A stretch of DNA of 64,000 bases from Methanosarcina mazei S-6 (GTDB lineage Archaea > Halobacteriota > Methanosarcinia > Methanosarcinales > Methanosarcinaceae), in contig NZ_CP009512.1 in NCBI RefSeq assembly GCF_000970205.1, positions 1,240,001-1,304,000 of the forward strand, in the 5' to 3' direction. This document shows positions 47,037 through 55,628 of this stretch, piece after piece. Under the pieces are notes generated by a model that was not told where the DNA came from, searched no databases, and worked only from the letters and a program-made list of their open reading frames with translations. Positions within the stretch are counted from its first letter, which is position 1. Every line of letters starts with the position of its first letter. The position numbers were made by a program, and so were the translations under genes.

Positions 47037-47209
47037 TTTGTATAACTGCAGTCTTTTTTCTATTTTTTAAATCGAGGTTTTTTCAGACAATTCCTTCTCT
47101 TATACACAACATTCTTAAATTTTGGAACTCGAATTTCGGAATTTTTCTAATAAATAGCTATTTATTCAATCCCAAATCATTCTAAATGGGATATTTTTGG
47201 GGGATTTGC

Positions 47210-47455
47210 TTGAGCGATAGCACAGAAAATTTACATAGAGTGAAGATTGCTCTTCAGTTGAGTTTTATTTTGTGGGTCATGCTTGGAATTTTAATTCTTT
47301 ATGCTACTTTTGAAGAGCAGTCCAGACTGTTCGTGACATTCCTGCTCCTCTGTTCGGTTATTTTTTTCACGCCCTTTCTTCCGGAAGGAACAGATTTACC
47401 TGAAGGAACAGGTTACAAAGAAATTGAAAACCTTGAAGGCTACAGGGAAGAATAA
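47210..47455 (+). CDS. Small two-helix membrane protein of unknown function
   Basis: 81 residues from a TTG at 47210, chosen because GGGGG lies 8 bp upstream; an ATG at 47186 would add 8 residues ahead of that ribosome site. Helices at about 15-38 (ALQLSFILWVMLGILILYAT) and 45-65 (LFVTFLLLCSVIFFTPFL). The C-terminal 22 residues are acidic, with LPEGTDLPEGTGYKEIENLE. Both ends probably face the cytoplasm. No family recognised. Confidence 0.65.
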   Translation: MSDSTENLHRVKIALQLSFILWVMLGILILYATFEEQSRLFVTFLLLCSVIFFTPFLPEGTDLPEGTGYKEIENLEGYREE

Positions 47456-47580
47456 ATTGAAAAAATAAGTTGTCCCTGCAAACAGGGAGTCCATATTAAA
47501 GTTATTTAAATCCTGATTACTCAGGTCTTATCCTATCTGATGATTTTCAAAACTTTTCAAACTAATATCTGGAAAATCTT

Positions 47581-48714
47581 TTAAGCTTCGCTGACTCTGA
47601 GGATGCGGGCAAGCTCGTTTCCTTCAGGTCCTATGGATGATAGTTCGCTCGAAGCTTCGGACTTTGAAATGTATTTTTCTGTCCGGATACTTCCCGGCTC
47701 CTCTATTTTAATCGTTATTTCCCCTTCCGTGTATCCTCTCTCAATGCATTCCTTTGCGAGCTTTCCGTATATGCCGGCTATAATCTTAAGGCAGTCAAAA
47801 ATAACATTCTCTTCAACAGCATTTTTGCCGTCTATAAGGATCAGCCTGAGCTTTCTGAAAACCACTGAGTCTGTTACGAAATCTTTAATTTTTTCCACAA
47901 ATATGGAAATGGAATCTTTATCCAGAGCGGGAGCCAGCTTTTCATCGCCTGTTATTTCGTTGTCTCCATACATTATCAGAAATGTCCCGCCATCTGAAGT
48001 AATTATGAACCGGTTTTCCGCATCCTTATCTTCTATAACAGTTCTCGTAGTATTTTTTCCGTGCTCGATATTGGTAACGTAGAAACCTGACACGTCCAGC
48101 TTTTTTACCTTTTCTTCTTTTGAGAGGAATCCGCTTTTTGACCGCACGGGCAGAGTAAGTTTCAGGAGGTCTTCAACTTTCAGTGTATCCTGTATAAAAC
48201 TCAGTTCAAATTCGTACCTCATGCCGTCGATAGAGCTTACCTGCCACCCTTTAAGCTTCCTGTCTTCGCTTGAAGCATAACAGGTGTGTTCGGCGCCATA
48301 AATGCTATTTTCAAAAAAAGGGCTGAGAGCTGTAAGTATCCTGTCTTCCAGCTGCCGTACTTCTATAAGTGCCAGCCTGTTCTGTTTGTCTATATCTTCA
48401 AGTTTTTCATTCTTTTTCAACAGCGATATGTTCGCACAGGTCTCTATTGTCTTGGATTTTATCTCAAGAACTTCTCTGGATTCATATCCCAGTGCACGTT
48501 CTTCTATACACTCAGTGATTTCTTTCTGGAACCTGTCTATTTCTTCAATTCCCGCCTGAGTAGTCCCCGTCTCTTCGATATTTACCTGTTTTATCTCTTT
48601 AATTGACTTTTCAAGAGGGATTACTTCTTTAGAAATCCGTATAAAGTCCTGAATATCCTGAATAAAGTCTCTCTGAACGGGAAATTCCGTTGAGTCCTGA
48701 AAGGTATATTTCAT
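47581..48714 (-). CDS. Cytoplasmic protein of unknown function with N-terminal coiled coil
   Basis: 377 residues. Residues 20-140 are largely helical with heptads (SKEVIPLEKSIKEIKQVNIE, RALGYESREVLEIKSKTIET). The rest has alternating beta strands: GMRYEFELSFIQDTLKVEDL, FIITSDGGTFLIMYGDNEIT and LRLILIDGKNAVEENVIFDC. No signal, membrane helix or catalytic motif is visible. It starts MKYTFQDSTEFPVQRDFIQD with an AGGGGAGG-like ribosome site. Not recognised; single gene. Confidence 0.75.
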   Translation of the reverse strand: MKYTFQDSTEFPVQRDFIQDIQDFIRISKEVIPLEKSIKEIKQVNIEETGTTQAGIEEIDRFQKEITECIEERALGYESREVLEIKSKTIETCANISLLKKNEKLEDIDKQNRLALIEVRQLEDRILTALSPFFENSIYGAEHTCYASSEDRKLKGWQVSSIDGMRYEFELSFIQDTLKVEDLLKLTLPVRSKSGFLSKEEKVKKLDVSGFYVTNIEHGKNTTRTVIEDKDAENRFIITSDGGTFLIMYGDNEITGDEKLAPALDKDSISIFVEKIKDFVTDSVVFRKLRLILIDGKNAVEENVIFDCLKIIAGIYGKLAKECIERGYTEGEITIKIEEPGSIRTEKYISKSEASSELSSIGPEGNELARILRVSEA

Positions 48715-49550
48715 TTCAAATCCTCCCCTTTGGAAAAATTGCTTTTTAGAAAACTATGTTTTTTATGTTTAAATTTGTGAGCATATACCCTGGGATGGAA
48801 GAATTACCCACTTAAATTAATAAAATGAATTTTTTTATTCGATAGTCTGATTTCTTTTTTAATTATTTAATTTTTTAAAATCACTATTATTTAATCTATT
48901 TTTTACCGATACTTTTATTAAAAAATAAATTTTTTTAGAAAGATTTATATCAAATATTTGCGTAAGTTATGTCATATTATCGTCACAAGATAATATGAAA
49001 AGACATTATTAAAAGACATTATGAAAAGACATGTACCTGGTTAATGCTGATTTATTATCCCCTGGTGGTTTTCTTTAGTGAATTCACTGTTCAGGATTAA
49101 TAAGTATATGTCTGATGCACCAATCTGACCGGTCGGCCAGGTATCAAAACGGGGTTGACTTACAATTCCCCTGATGCACAAGAATTAACGGGGTCAATTT
49201 TCTTGCTGCTCCAGAGGAAAAGCCAGCATATTTCCTCCCGAAAGGGTTTCAGAAAAGTGATGGCTTTCTTAGATATTAATTAAAGGCAATGTTAATCAGA
49301 TCACTTTAATTCAGGGGGTGAAGGGCAAAGCAGTTTAGTAAAATATAAATTGCAAACTTATTACAGTCTTATTTTGTTTATTTCTTAACCACTCTATATA
49401 TCTAATAATTTCTTGACTGTTTATGGGATTGTATACTTACTAACTGGAATCTGCTACAACTCGCCGACTTTACAATATTATTTACACTATGATAAAAATG
49501 AAGTTTCAAGATTTAGTTAATCAAAAATGTGCGGAATCTAGGTGCAGAAC
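48715..49550. other. Long AT-rich intergenic region before the surface-protein block
   Basis: It holds a 10-bp perfect hairpin (TCATATTATC 48972-48981, GATAATATGA 48989-48998) next to three 13-bp direct repeats of AAAAGACATTAT (48998, 49011, 49024). Further on, CTGATGCAC and ACGGGGT occur twice (49112-49180). No gene. TATA-like CTATATATCTAAT at 49391-49403 may serve the next gene, with a leader of about 120 nt. Confidence 0.5.
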
Positions 49551-51815
49551 ATGAAACAAAAATTAATATTATTCAGTGCACTGCTGATCATATCCCTTTT
49601 GGCAGGGACAGCAGGTGCAATTGGAGAAGCAGAAAATACAGATACTGTCTCGACCGGGATGACCGAGCCGAGCGTCAGCATTGCCTACAACGAAACCGGT
49701 CCTTTCAGGATGGGAGATGTTGTAAAGATCACTGCAACCTTCAGTGAACCTGTATATGATGCAGTGGCAATAGTTGGGTATAGCGTTCTCACGCCCGATT
49801 ACTTTAACATGACCAACCTCAGCAACACTGTCTGGTCTTATGACTACGAAGTCCCGGCAGGTATAAATGATGCTGTGAATGTGACGGTCTATGGGATAGG
49901 TGGAACCGTAGACTTAATTGAGAAAACCGATATTCATGCTTTCGTGGTTGATAATGAAGCTCCGAGATTTGACAGAATTCAACCCAGCTCCACATATGTA
50001 AATACGGAGTGTGTTGTCTTCGAGTTCAGTGCTTTTGACAAACTGGACAATACAGTTGCCTACTCTCTCTTTATCAACGGTACTGAAAAGAAATCAGGAA
50101 TTATAAATTCCAACGGAAGTGTAAAGTACGAGGTTGAAAAATCCGACAACTATTACCAGTGGGAAATCGTACTCGAGGACGATGCCGGAAATATCGGTGG
50201 CAGTGGACTCCAGGACCTGTATGTGGACACCAAGGATCCGAGCGTAACTCTTGTTTCTCCAGAAGATGGATTCGTTGACACAACAGGACTTCTGAACTTT
50301 AATTTCACATGCCGGGACACTTTGTCCGCAAACTGCGGCCTTGACCTTGATTACCAGCTGTATATAAATGGAGAACCTGAACTATTATTGGGTTCCGGTG
50401 AAATAGCTTCAGGGGAATATGCAGAAATTCCATATACAGCCCTCTTTGACGGCGCATACAACTGGTCTGTCCTTGTTGAGGACAAAGCAGGAAATAATTG
50501 CTCAGGTAAAGTCAGGAACTTCTACGTGAATACTGAAGGGCTTATTGTCGAGCTTATCTCTCCGAATAGTCTTGTTGACGGTGAGCTTGTCACTGCAGAA
50601 CAGAAGTTTAACTTCAGTGTAATGGGAGGAGCAGGGCTGCCCTTTGGGTACGAACTGCTCATCAATGGCACGGAAGTTAAGAACGGCACTTCAGTTATCG
50701 GTGAAGAAGGGATAAGCTTCTGTTCCGTGGATGCAACGGTTGCTGACGGAATGAACATCCCCTGGACCGTGCGCATCACTGACTGTGCAGGCAGAATCTA
50801 TCAGCCTGATCCGTTTTTCATTTCTGTTGATACCACTGCCCCTGCTCCTGTATCGAACCTGACTGTTGTCGATGCTTTCAGTGATACTACATGGTATTAT
50901 ACATACGATGAGCCCGGGCTTTACGTTTGCTGGGATAAAAATACTGAAGAAGACCTGTACGATGGAGCAGACGCTTACTATGGGACTCCATATGCGGTTT
51001 TCATCAGCGATTTTGAGCCTTCAGGCATTGAAGAAATGGAACTGGCAATGCCTGTAAGCAGCATCTATGACACTATAGACAATAAGGCTCTGTTTATGCA
51101 CATTGGAATGTATCAAGGAAAACCCCTCGTCTATGGTAAAGACTACTGGGTTGCTGTTATCGCTCTGGATAGAGCTGGCAACTATGATGAATGCTTTACT
51201 ATGTGCGGGCCTGTCCAGACATACGAAGATATGGATCTTACACTTGATGCAGGCTGGAACCTGAAATCCGTACCCAGGAGACTGGCTCCTTTCAATGCTG
51301 ACACATGCTCGGTCTTTGGAGAAGGCAGCACAGTAATTTACTGGGACGGTGCCTGCTGGCAGTTCCCGAAGACTATAGAACCATGTAAGGGTTACTGGGT
51401 CTACACTCCGGAAGCCTGTGAAACCAATGTAAAGTTCAAGCCAATGCCTGTCGGCAGTGCAACACCGGATGTTCCTGCTTCTCTCGACCTTTGTGCAGGC
51501 TGGCAGATGATAGGACACACTTCAACTCAGCCTGCTCACTGGTCTGAGACTCTGGGTTCATTGCAGAGTGATAAGATTATTGCAAACTATAAGTTCTCCA
51601 ACATAATCACGTATTCTCAAAATGAAGGCTGGGGAGGCACGATTAATCTTGGATTCCTGGATCTATTCGCTCAACCAGAGTCTGAGATCCCATACCCGGT
51701 TCAGACTCTTGAGTCCAGCGGTGCTATGGTCCCTGGACAGGGATACTGGATTTTCATGAAAGAAGACGGTACTTACGCATCCATTGAAAATGTAGAACTT
51801 TATCAGGCTGAATAA
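49551..51815 (+). CDS. Secreted surface protein with Ig-like domains
   Basis: 754 residues from the ATG at 49551 (TAGGTGC upstream). A signal peptide covers residues 1-24 (ends GTAGA). About four Ig/beta-sandwich repeats follow, each with a DNEAPRF/DTKDPSVTL/DTTAPAP junction and DKAGN or DDAGN motifs. Residues 560-754 contain two LDAGWNLKSVP/LCAGWQMIGHT modules with CKGYWVYTP and GQGYWIF, a pattern of S-layer-associated proteins. There is no C-terminal membrane helix or PGF-CTERM. It is probably S-layer-bound or released. A hairpin terminator follows, setting it apart from the next operon. Confidence 0.85.
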   Translation: MKQKLILFSALLIISLLAGTAGAIGEAENTDTVSTGMTEPSVSIAYNETGPFRMGDVVKITATFSEPVYDAVAIVGYSVLTPDYFNMTNLSNTVWSYDYEVPAGINDAVNVTVYGIGGTVDLIEKTDIHAFVVDNEAPRFDRIQPSSTYVNTECVVFEFSAFDKLDNTVAYSLFINGTEKKSGIINSNGSVKYEVEKSDNYYQWEIVLEDDAGNIGGSGLQDLYVDTKDPSVTLVSPEDGFVDTTGLLNFNFTCRDTLSANCGLDLDYQLYINGEPELLLGSGEIASGEYAEIPYTALFDGAYNWSVLVEDKAGNNCSGKVRNFYVNTEGLIVELISPNSLVDGELVTAEQKFNFSVMGGAGLPFGYELLINGTEVKNGTSVIGEEGISFCSVDATVADGMNIPWTVRITDCAGRIYQPDPFFISVDTTAPAPVSNLTVVDAFSDTTWYYTYDEPGLYVCWDKNTEEDLYDGADAYYGTPYAVFISDFEPSGIEEMELAMPVSSIYDTIDNKALFMHIGMYQGKPLVYGKDYWVAVIALDRAGNYDECFTMCGPVQTYEDMDLTLDAGWNLKSVPRRLAPFNADTCSVFGEGSTVIYWDGACWQFPKTIEPCKGYWVYTPEACETNVKFKPMPVGSATPDVPASLDLCAGWQMIGHTSTQPAHWSETLGSLQSDKIIANYKFSNIITYSQNEGWGGTINLGFLDLFAQPESEIPYPVQTLESSGAMVPGQGYWIFMKEDGTYASIENVELYQAE

Positions 51816-51848
51816 GTCCCGGTGAAGGGCCAATTTTAAAAGCAAGTA

Positions 51849-51884
51849 CTTTTCAGCCAGTTGAGGCTGAAAGGTTCTTTTTTC
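51849..51884 (+). terminator. Hairpin terminator after the first surface-protein gene
   Basis: CTTTTCAGCC (51849-51858) with GGCTGAAAGG (51865-51874), then TTCTTTTTTC. Ends the 49551 transcript before the 51917 operon. Confidence 0.7.
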
Positions 51885-51916
51885 TTTTTTTGCTTGCTAG
51901 CAATTGGAGGTAAATT

Positions 51917-52603
51917 ATGAACAAAATATTGAAAAATAGTTTCTTAGGAACAGCTGTACTAATTTTATTTTTCTTAATAGCTGCCCATCCAGGTATGGCT
52001 GAGGATGTCCCTCCTCTCCCTATGACAGTAAATGGGGTTGCCTTTATTGATGGCTCTCCTGCTCCTGTAGATACTGCTGTTGCAGCTTATCTTAACGGAG
52101 AGTACGTAGAACAATTTCTGATTAATAATCCCGCGGGAAATTTCACTTTCTATATCTCAGGTAAAGCCGAAGATGAAGGAAAACCTGTTACTTTTACAAT
52201 TGATGAAAAGGATACTGGCAAGAGTTTTACCTGGAAGTCAGGAACAGTAATTTCATCCGTTGAACTTTCTGTCGGCGATTCCGGGAATTCTAAAAAGAGT
52301 TCAACTTCAAACTCGGGTTCAGGATCACTGGCAGTGTCCGGGGATAAGGAAGAAGACAGGGAGATTATTGAAAATAGCGCAGTAACTCAACCGGATGTCG
52401 AGGTTCCGGAAGTAACGGACGAGGAAAAAACTGTACAGGAAAGTGCAGATGATGAAGTAAAGGTCGAAAAGACTGAAGGATCCTCTGACGAGTCTTCTAA
52501 AAAAGGCAGTGCTCCGGGTTTCCAGATAATTTATGCAGTTGCAGGCATTATTCTGCTCACTTTCGGGTCAAAGCTCTGGAGGGACTCGAAAAGGAAGCCC
52601 TGA
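51917..52603 (+). CDS. Secreted protein with PGF-CTERM anchor
   Basis: 228 residues; start ATG with GGAGG upstream. Signal peptide 1-28 (ends GMAED). Residues 30-115 are a beta-rich domain (VNGVAFIDGSPAPVDTAVAA, NPAGNFTFYISGKAEDEGKP) that recurs in the next gene. A Ser/Glu-rich linker leads to the C-terminal tripartite signal: APGFQIIYAVAGIILL followed by basic residues. PGF-CTERM tails are processed by archaeosortase A and replaced by a lipid anchor. First gene of a three-gene operon of surface proteins. Confidence 0.85.
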   Translation: MNKILKNSFLGTAVLILFFLIAAHPGMAEDVPPLPMTVNGVAFIDGSPAPVDTAVAAYLNGEYVEQFLINNPAGNFTFYISGKAEDEGKPVTFTIDEKDTGKSFTWKSGTVISSVELSVGDSGNSKKSSTSNSGSGSLAVSGDKEEDREIIENSAVTQPDVEVPEVTDEEKTVQESADDEVKVEKTEGSSDESSKKGSAPGFQIIYAVAGIILLTFGSKLWRDSKRKP

Positions 52604-52652
52604 AGGATTTTCCTTAATGGGTTTTTCGGATACGTAAAAACCTCAAGGTGAT

Positions 52653-53471
52653 ATGATGACCATCAAGGACAAACACTTAAGAACTTTAGTGTGCCTGGTT
52701 ATCCTGGTACTGGGTATATCCCTTATTCCGGCTGCATCTGCCAGCGATATTCCTTCTATCCCCAACGTATTCCAAGGAAAATTGATCACAGAAGGCGCAG
52801 ATGTACCTGAAGGAACTATAATCTCAGCTTATATAGATTCAAAGCTTGTTGGCTTGAAAACTATAGAGACAGAAGGTGAGTATCAGTTAGATGTATCAGG
52901 TACAGAAGAGGACAACGGGAAAAAAATAGTTTTCAAGCTGGGTCTTGTGGAATCTCCCGTTTCTGCAACATATCAGCATGGAGCTTCCCCGGTTACGCTT
53001 GACCTTCCTTTCAAGGGGGATTTTGTGCCTCCGGTTATAGAGAGCTGCTATGCATCTCCTGTTTATATCCTGAACGACGGGAAGGATTACTCAACTGTCA
53101 ATGCAAAAGTTTCGGATGAGCTGTCCGGAGTTATGTCAGTAACCCTCGATCTTACCCCCATAGGTGGAGGAGTAGTATCAATGACACCTGAAAAAGGAGG
53201 CATTTATACCTGCAATGTGGACAGCACTCAGGCAGGAGAATTTAAATTCACCCTTACAGCAACGGATTACTTCGGTAATAAAATTACAGATTCTAATAGC
53301 ATCTCGATCACTGCAGTTAAAGAAAATGAGCTTATAGCAAAGTTCGGAGGGGCTGACAGCAGCTTCTCTGCCGAAGAAATCAAAAATATTGTAAGTGACG
53401 GTAAAATCTCCAGCGCGGTCAAATATGCAATTCTGAACATTTACTATGCTGACGGGTGGGATAGGATATGA
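52653..53471 (+). CDS. Secreted beta-domain protein without C-terminal anchor
   Basis: 272 residues; AGGTGAT before ATGATG. Signal peptide 1-31 (ends ASASD). Its N-terminal domain (IPNVFQGKLITEGADVPEGT and GEYQLDVSGTEEDNGKKIVF) is homologous to the domain of the preceding gene. A second Ig-like domain lies at 135-225 (VIESCYASPVYILNDGKDYS, YTCNVDSTQAGEFKFTLTAT). A short C-terminal part resembles a dockerin-less helix pair. No membrane anchor; it probably binds a partner. Its stop overlaps the next start (ATGA). Confidence 0.82.
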   Translation: MMTIKDKHLRTLVCLVILVLGISLIPAASASDIPSIPNVFQGKLITEGADVPEGTIISAYIDSKLVGLKTIETEGEYQLDVSGTEEDNGKKIVFKLGLVESPVSATYQHGASPVTLDLPFKGDFVPPVIESCYASPVYILNDGKDYSTVNAKVSDELSGVMSVTLDLTPIGGGVVSMTPEKGGIYTCNVDSTQAGEFKFTLTATDYFGNKITDSNSISITAVKENELIAKFGGADSSFSAEEIKNIVSDGKISSAVKYAILNIYYADGWDRI

Positions 53472-54583
53472 GGCAGCCTGAGTTTAAAATTGCGTTTGCG
53501 TTACTCATGGCTTTGATTTTATGTGCAGTTCCGGCTTCTGCAGGCAGTGCAGAAAGGGTTCTTCCGTCTTCAGTCAGTGCTAATGAGGTGTTTCAGGTAA
53601 CAGTCAATGTAGCTGATTACGGCGCAGCAGGTCAGGTGCTTGAAAAGCTTCCTGCAGGTTTCACATTTGTCAGCTCAACCCTTCCGGAAAAAGCTGTAAC
53701 TGTAAACGGAGATAAGGTCTCCTTCCTGCTGATGACAGAAAAAAGCTTCAGCTACACTCTTAAAGCTCCTGCATCATCCGGAACATACCAGTTTTCGGGT
53801 ATTTTAAGGGACATAAACAAAGCTGAATTCCCTATACTCCCTTCAAGCTCTTCCATTAAGGTCGGGTCAAGCTCTGGCGGGGGTTCAGGCGGCGGCTCAA
53901 AAAGTTCAGGCAGCAGTTCAGGCGGCGGAGCCGGAGGTTCCCCGGAACCTCAGAACAATGTTGAGGCTAAGGAGCTTTCCCAGTCGTATGTTTCTGACGG
54001 AAAACACGTAAGGTTCGATTTCCCCAATGGTGTAACCTGCATAAGATATGTGGAGTTTGATGCCAGAAAGACCCTCGGGAAGATCACCACTATTGTTGAA
54101 ATGCTTAAAGGCCAGTCGAAGCTGGTCCCGAGCCTGCCTGAAGGCACGGTTTATAAAAACGTAAACATCTGGGTGGGTTCCGGAGGAATCGCAAATTCCG
54201 ATAATATCAAAAACGCGGTAGTTGGCTTCAGGGTTGAAAAAACCTGGCTTGATAAATATGGGGTTGACACGGATGACAAAGATTCGCTTAACCTCTGGTA
54301 TTATGACAAAGGATGGACTAAACTCGAAACCACCAAACTGGATGAGAGTGACAGTACCTATGTCTATTATGAAGCCAGGACTCCGGGATTCGGGTCATTT
54401 GCAATTGTTGCAGCCGAACCCGCTTCAATAGAAATCGAGCCTGTTGATGAAGATACGGAAGGCAATATCTCTTCCGAGCCACAGAAGCCTGTAAGGAACT
54501 GGCGTTCTATGCCTGGATTTGAATCTGCTGCTCTTCTGGGAGCAGTCGGAGCTGCATATTGCGTCATGAGAAGGAAGTTTTGA
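53468..54583 (+). CDS. Surface protein with PGF-pre-PGF domain and PGF-CTERM
   Basis: 371 residues. Signal peptide 1-26 (ends ASAGS), a domain related to archaeal COG1361/conserved-repeat surface domains (30-130), and a Gly/Ser linker (SSGGGSGGGSKSSGSSSGGG). The PGF-pre-PGF domain covers about 165-315 (CIRYVEFDARKTLGKITTIV, VNIWVGSGGIANSDNIKNAV). The C-terminus MPGFESAALLGAVGAAYCVM and a basic tail is a textbook PGF-CTERM for archaeosortase processing and lipid anchoring. It overlaps the preceding gene by 4 bp, ensuring co-translation. Confidence 0.92.
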   Translation: MRQPEFKIAFALLMALILCAVPASAGSAERVLPSSVSANEVFQVTVNVADYGAAGQVLEKLPAGFTFVSSTLPEKAVTVNGDKVSFLLMTEKSFSYTLKAPASSGTYQFSGILRDINKAEFPILPSSSSIKVGSSSGGGSGGGSKSSGSSSGGGAGGSPEPQNNVEAKELSQSYVSDGKHVRFDFPNGVTCIRYVEFDARKTLGKITTIVEMLKGQSKLVPSLPEGTVYKNVNIWVGSGGIANSDNIKNAVVGFRVEKTWLDKYGVDTDDKDSLNLWYYDKGWTKLETTKLDESDSTYVYYEARTPGFGSFAIVAAEPASIEIEPVDEDTEGNISSEPQKPVRNWRSMPGFESAALLGAVGAAYCVMRRKF

Positions 54584-54604
54584 TGCCCGATAAATTTACG
54601 GTTT

Positions 54605-54634
54605 AAAGCAGCTTTAAACGCTGCTTTTTTCTCT
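54605..54634 (+). terminator. Hairpin terminator after the surface-protein operon
   Basis: AAAGCAGC (54605-54612), loop TTTAAAC, GCTGCTTT (54620-54627), then T-run to 54630 and CTCTTTTTT. Confidence 0.75.
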
Positions 54635-54657
54635 TTTTTCACCCGAATTCCTTCTCG

Positions 54658-54798
54658 CCTGAGTCCCGTCTCGGGAGTACGGTGTCCTTCTCGCCCGAGT
54701 CCCGTCTCGGGAGTACGGTGTCCTTTTCACCCGAATTCCGTCTCGGGAGTACGGTGTCCTTTTCACTCGCTGCGCTCGCTCAAGAGGACTAATTTTTG
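54658..54798. repeat. CCCGAG-type intergenic repeat, locus 3
   Basis: Three 36-bp units (starts 54658, 54694, 54730) each with CCCGAGTCCCGTCTCGGG, a self-complementary hairpin, followed by AGTACGGTGTCCTTTTCA. The shared tail CTCGCTGCGCTCGCTCAAGA and GGACTAATTT follows, and GCTCAAGAGGACTAATTTT repeats at 54818-54836. Here the repeated unit includes the GTCC segment, unlike loci 1 and 2, where only the 16-bp core is multiplied. Confidence 0.88.
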
Positions 54799-54965
54799 GG
54801 CATTATTCCTAAGCTAAGCTCAAGAGGACTAATTTTGAAGTTTTAATCAGTGAGATTCACTAAAAGGGCTATTTTGTGGTTATAATCCGAAAACAAAAGA
54901 TAAGCAAAAATAAGAAAAAAATGATCCTGATTAAAGGACAGATATGTCTTTTTTATAAAATGATA

Positions 54966-55037
54966 TACATCAGCCGGGATTCGAACCCGGGTTCGAGCGT
55001 TGGCAACGCCCGGTGATGACCGCTACACTACTGATGT
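54966..55037 (-). tRNA. tRNA-Gly (anticodon GCC)
   Basis: 72 nt on the minus strand. Acceptor ACATCAG pairs with CTGATGT, discriminator A, no encoded CCA. The anticodon loop TTGCCAA reads GCC. T arm CCGGGTTCGAATCCCGG. The first pair is A-U, where tRNA-Gly usually has G-C; both sides changed together, so pairing is kept. Confidence 0.93.
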
Positions 55038-55628
55038 TCTGTGATGACAGGGTGCCTGCCGCTTTCTTATTATGGATTTTTTTATTAATTAAGTTAATCC
55101 CTGAGGGATTTTTTAGTATGCTGTTAGATGGGAAGTTACTCAGATTTTATTTATGATGGACTTTTTACCTCTTCTGGATCTATTATTCTTTTGTCCGTTA
55201 CAACACCTTCATATTTTAACATATACTAATAATAATTCTGTATCAGGTGTGTTATTTTTACATTCATATATAAAGAGAAACCTACCAGAGACAACGCATA
55301 TATACGTTTTTTACGCATTAGAATGTTTGAACCAACTTATTGATGTCGTGTGTGTAACATCGAAAATTGTTAATTTTTAAAACGGTTTTTAATCTTTTTT
55401 CGATTATAAAGCAGAAATAGGGTAGAATGTGAAACGAAGAAATACGAAAACATTCTAACAACGGCGCATCTGGAGATTTATCGAAAATATATTCAAATAA
55501 AATCTTTTAATCTCATTTTTATTTTCCTCTCTTTTTTTTAATTATTAAATATAAGGAAAATTTATTCGACTGAATTTATATCTCTTCCAATTATCTAAAT
55601 ATAAAGGCCCTATATGTGGAGGCTTAAA
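55038..55628. other. AT-rich intergenic region
   Basis: No gene. The frame at 55153-55380 is low-complexity. GGAGG at 55617-55621 serves the TTG at 55629. TATA-like AAATATAAGG at 55547-55556. Confidence 0.5.

Noticed and set aside
55153-55380. 75-residue rightward frame after tRNA-Gly
   Set aside because: Low-complexity AT-rich translation with no ribosome site.
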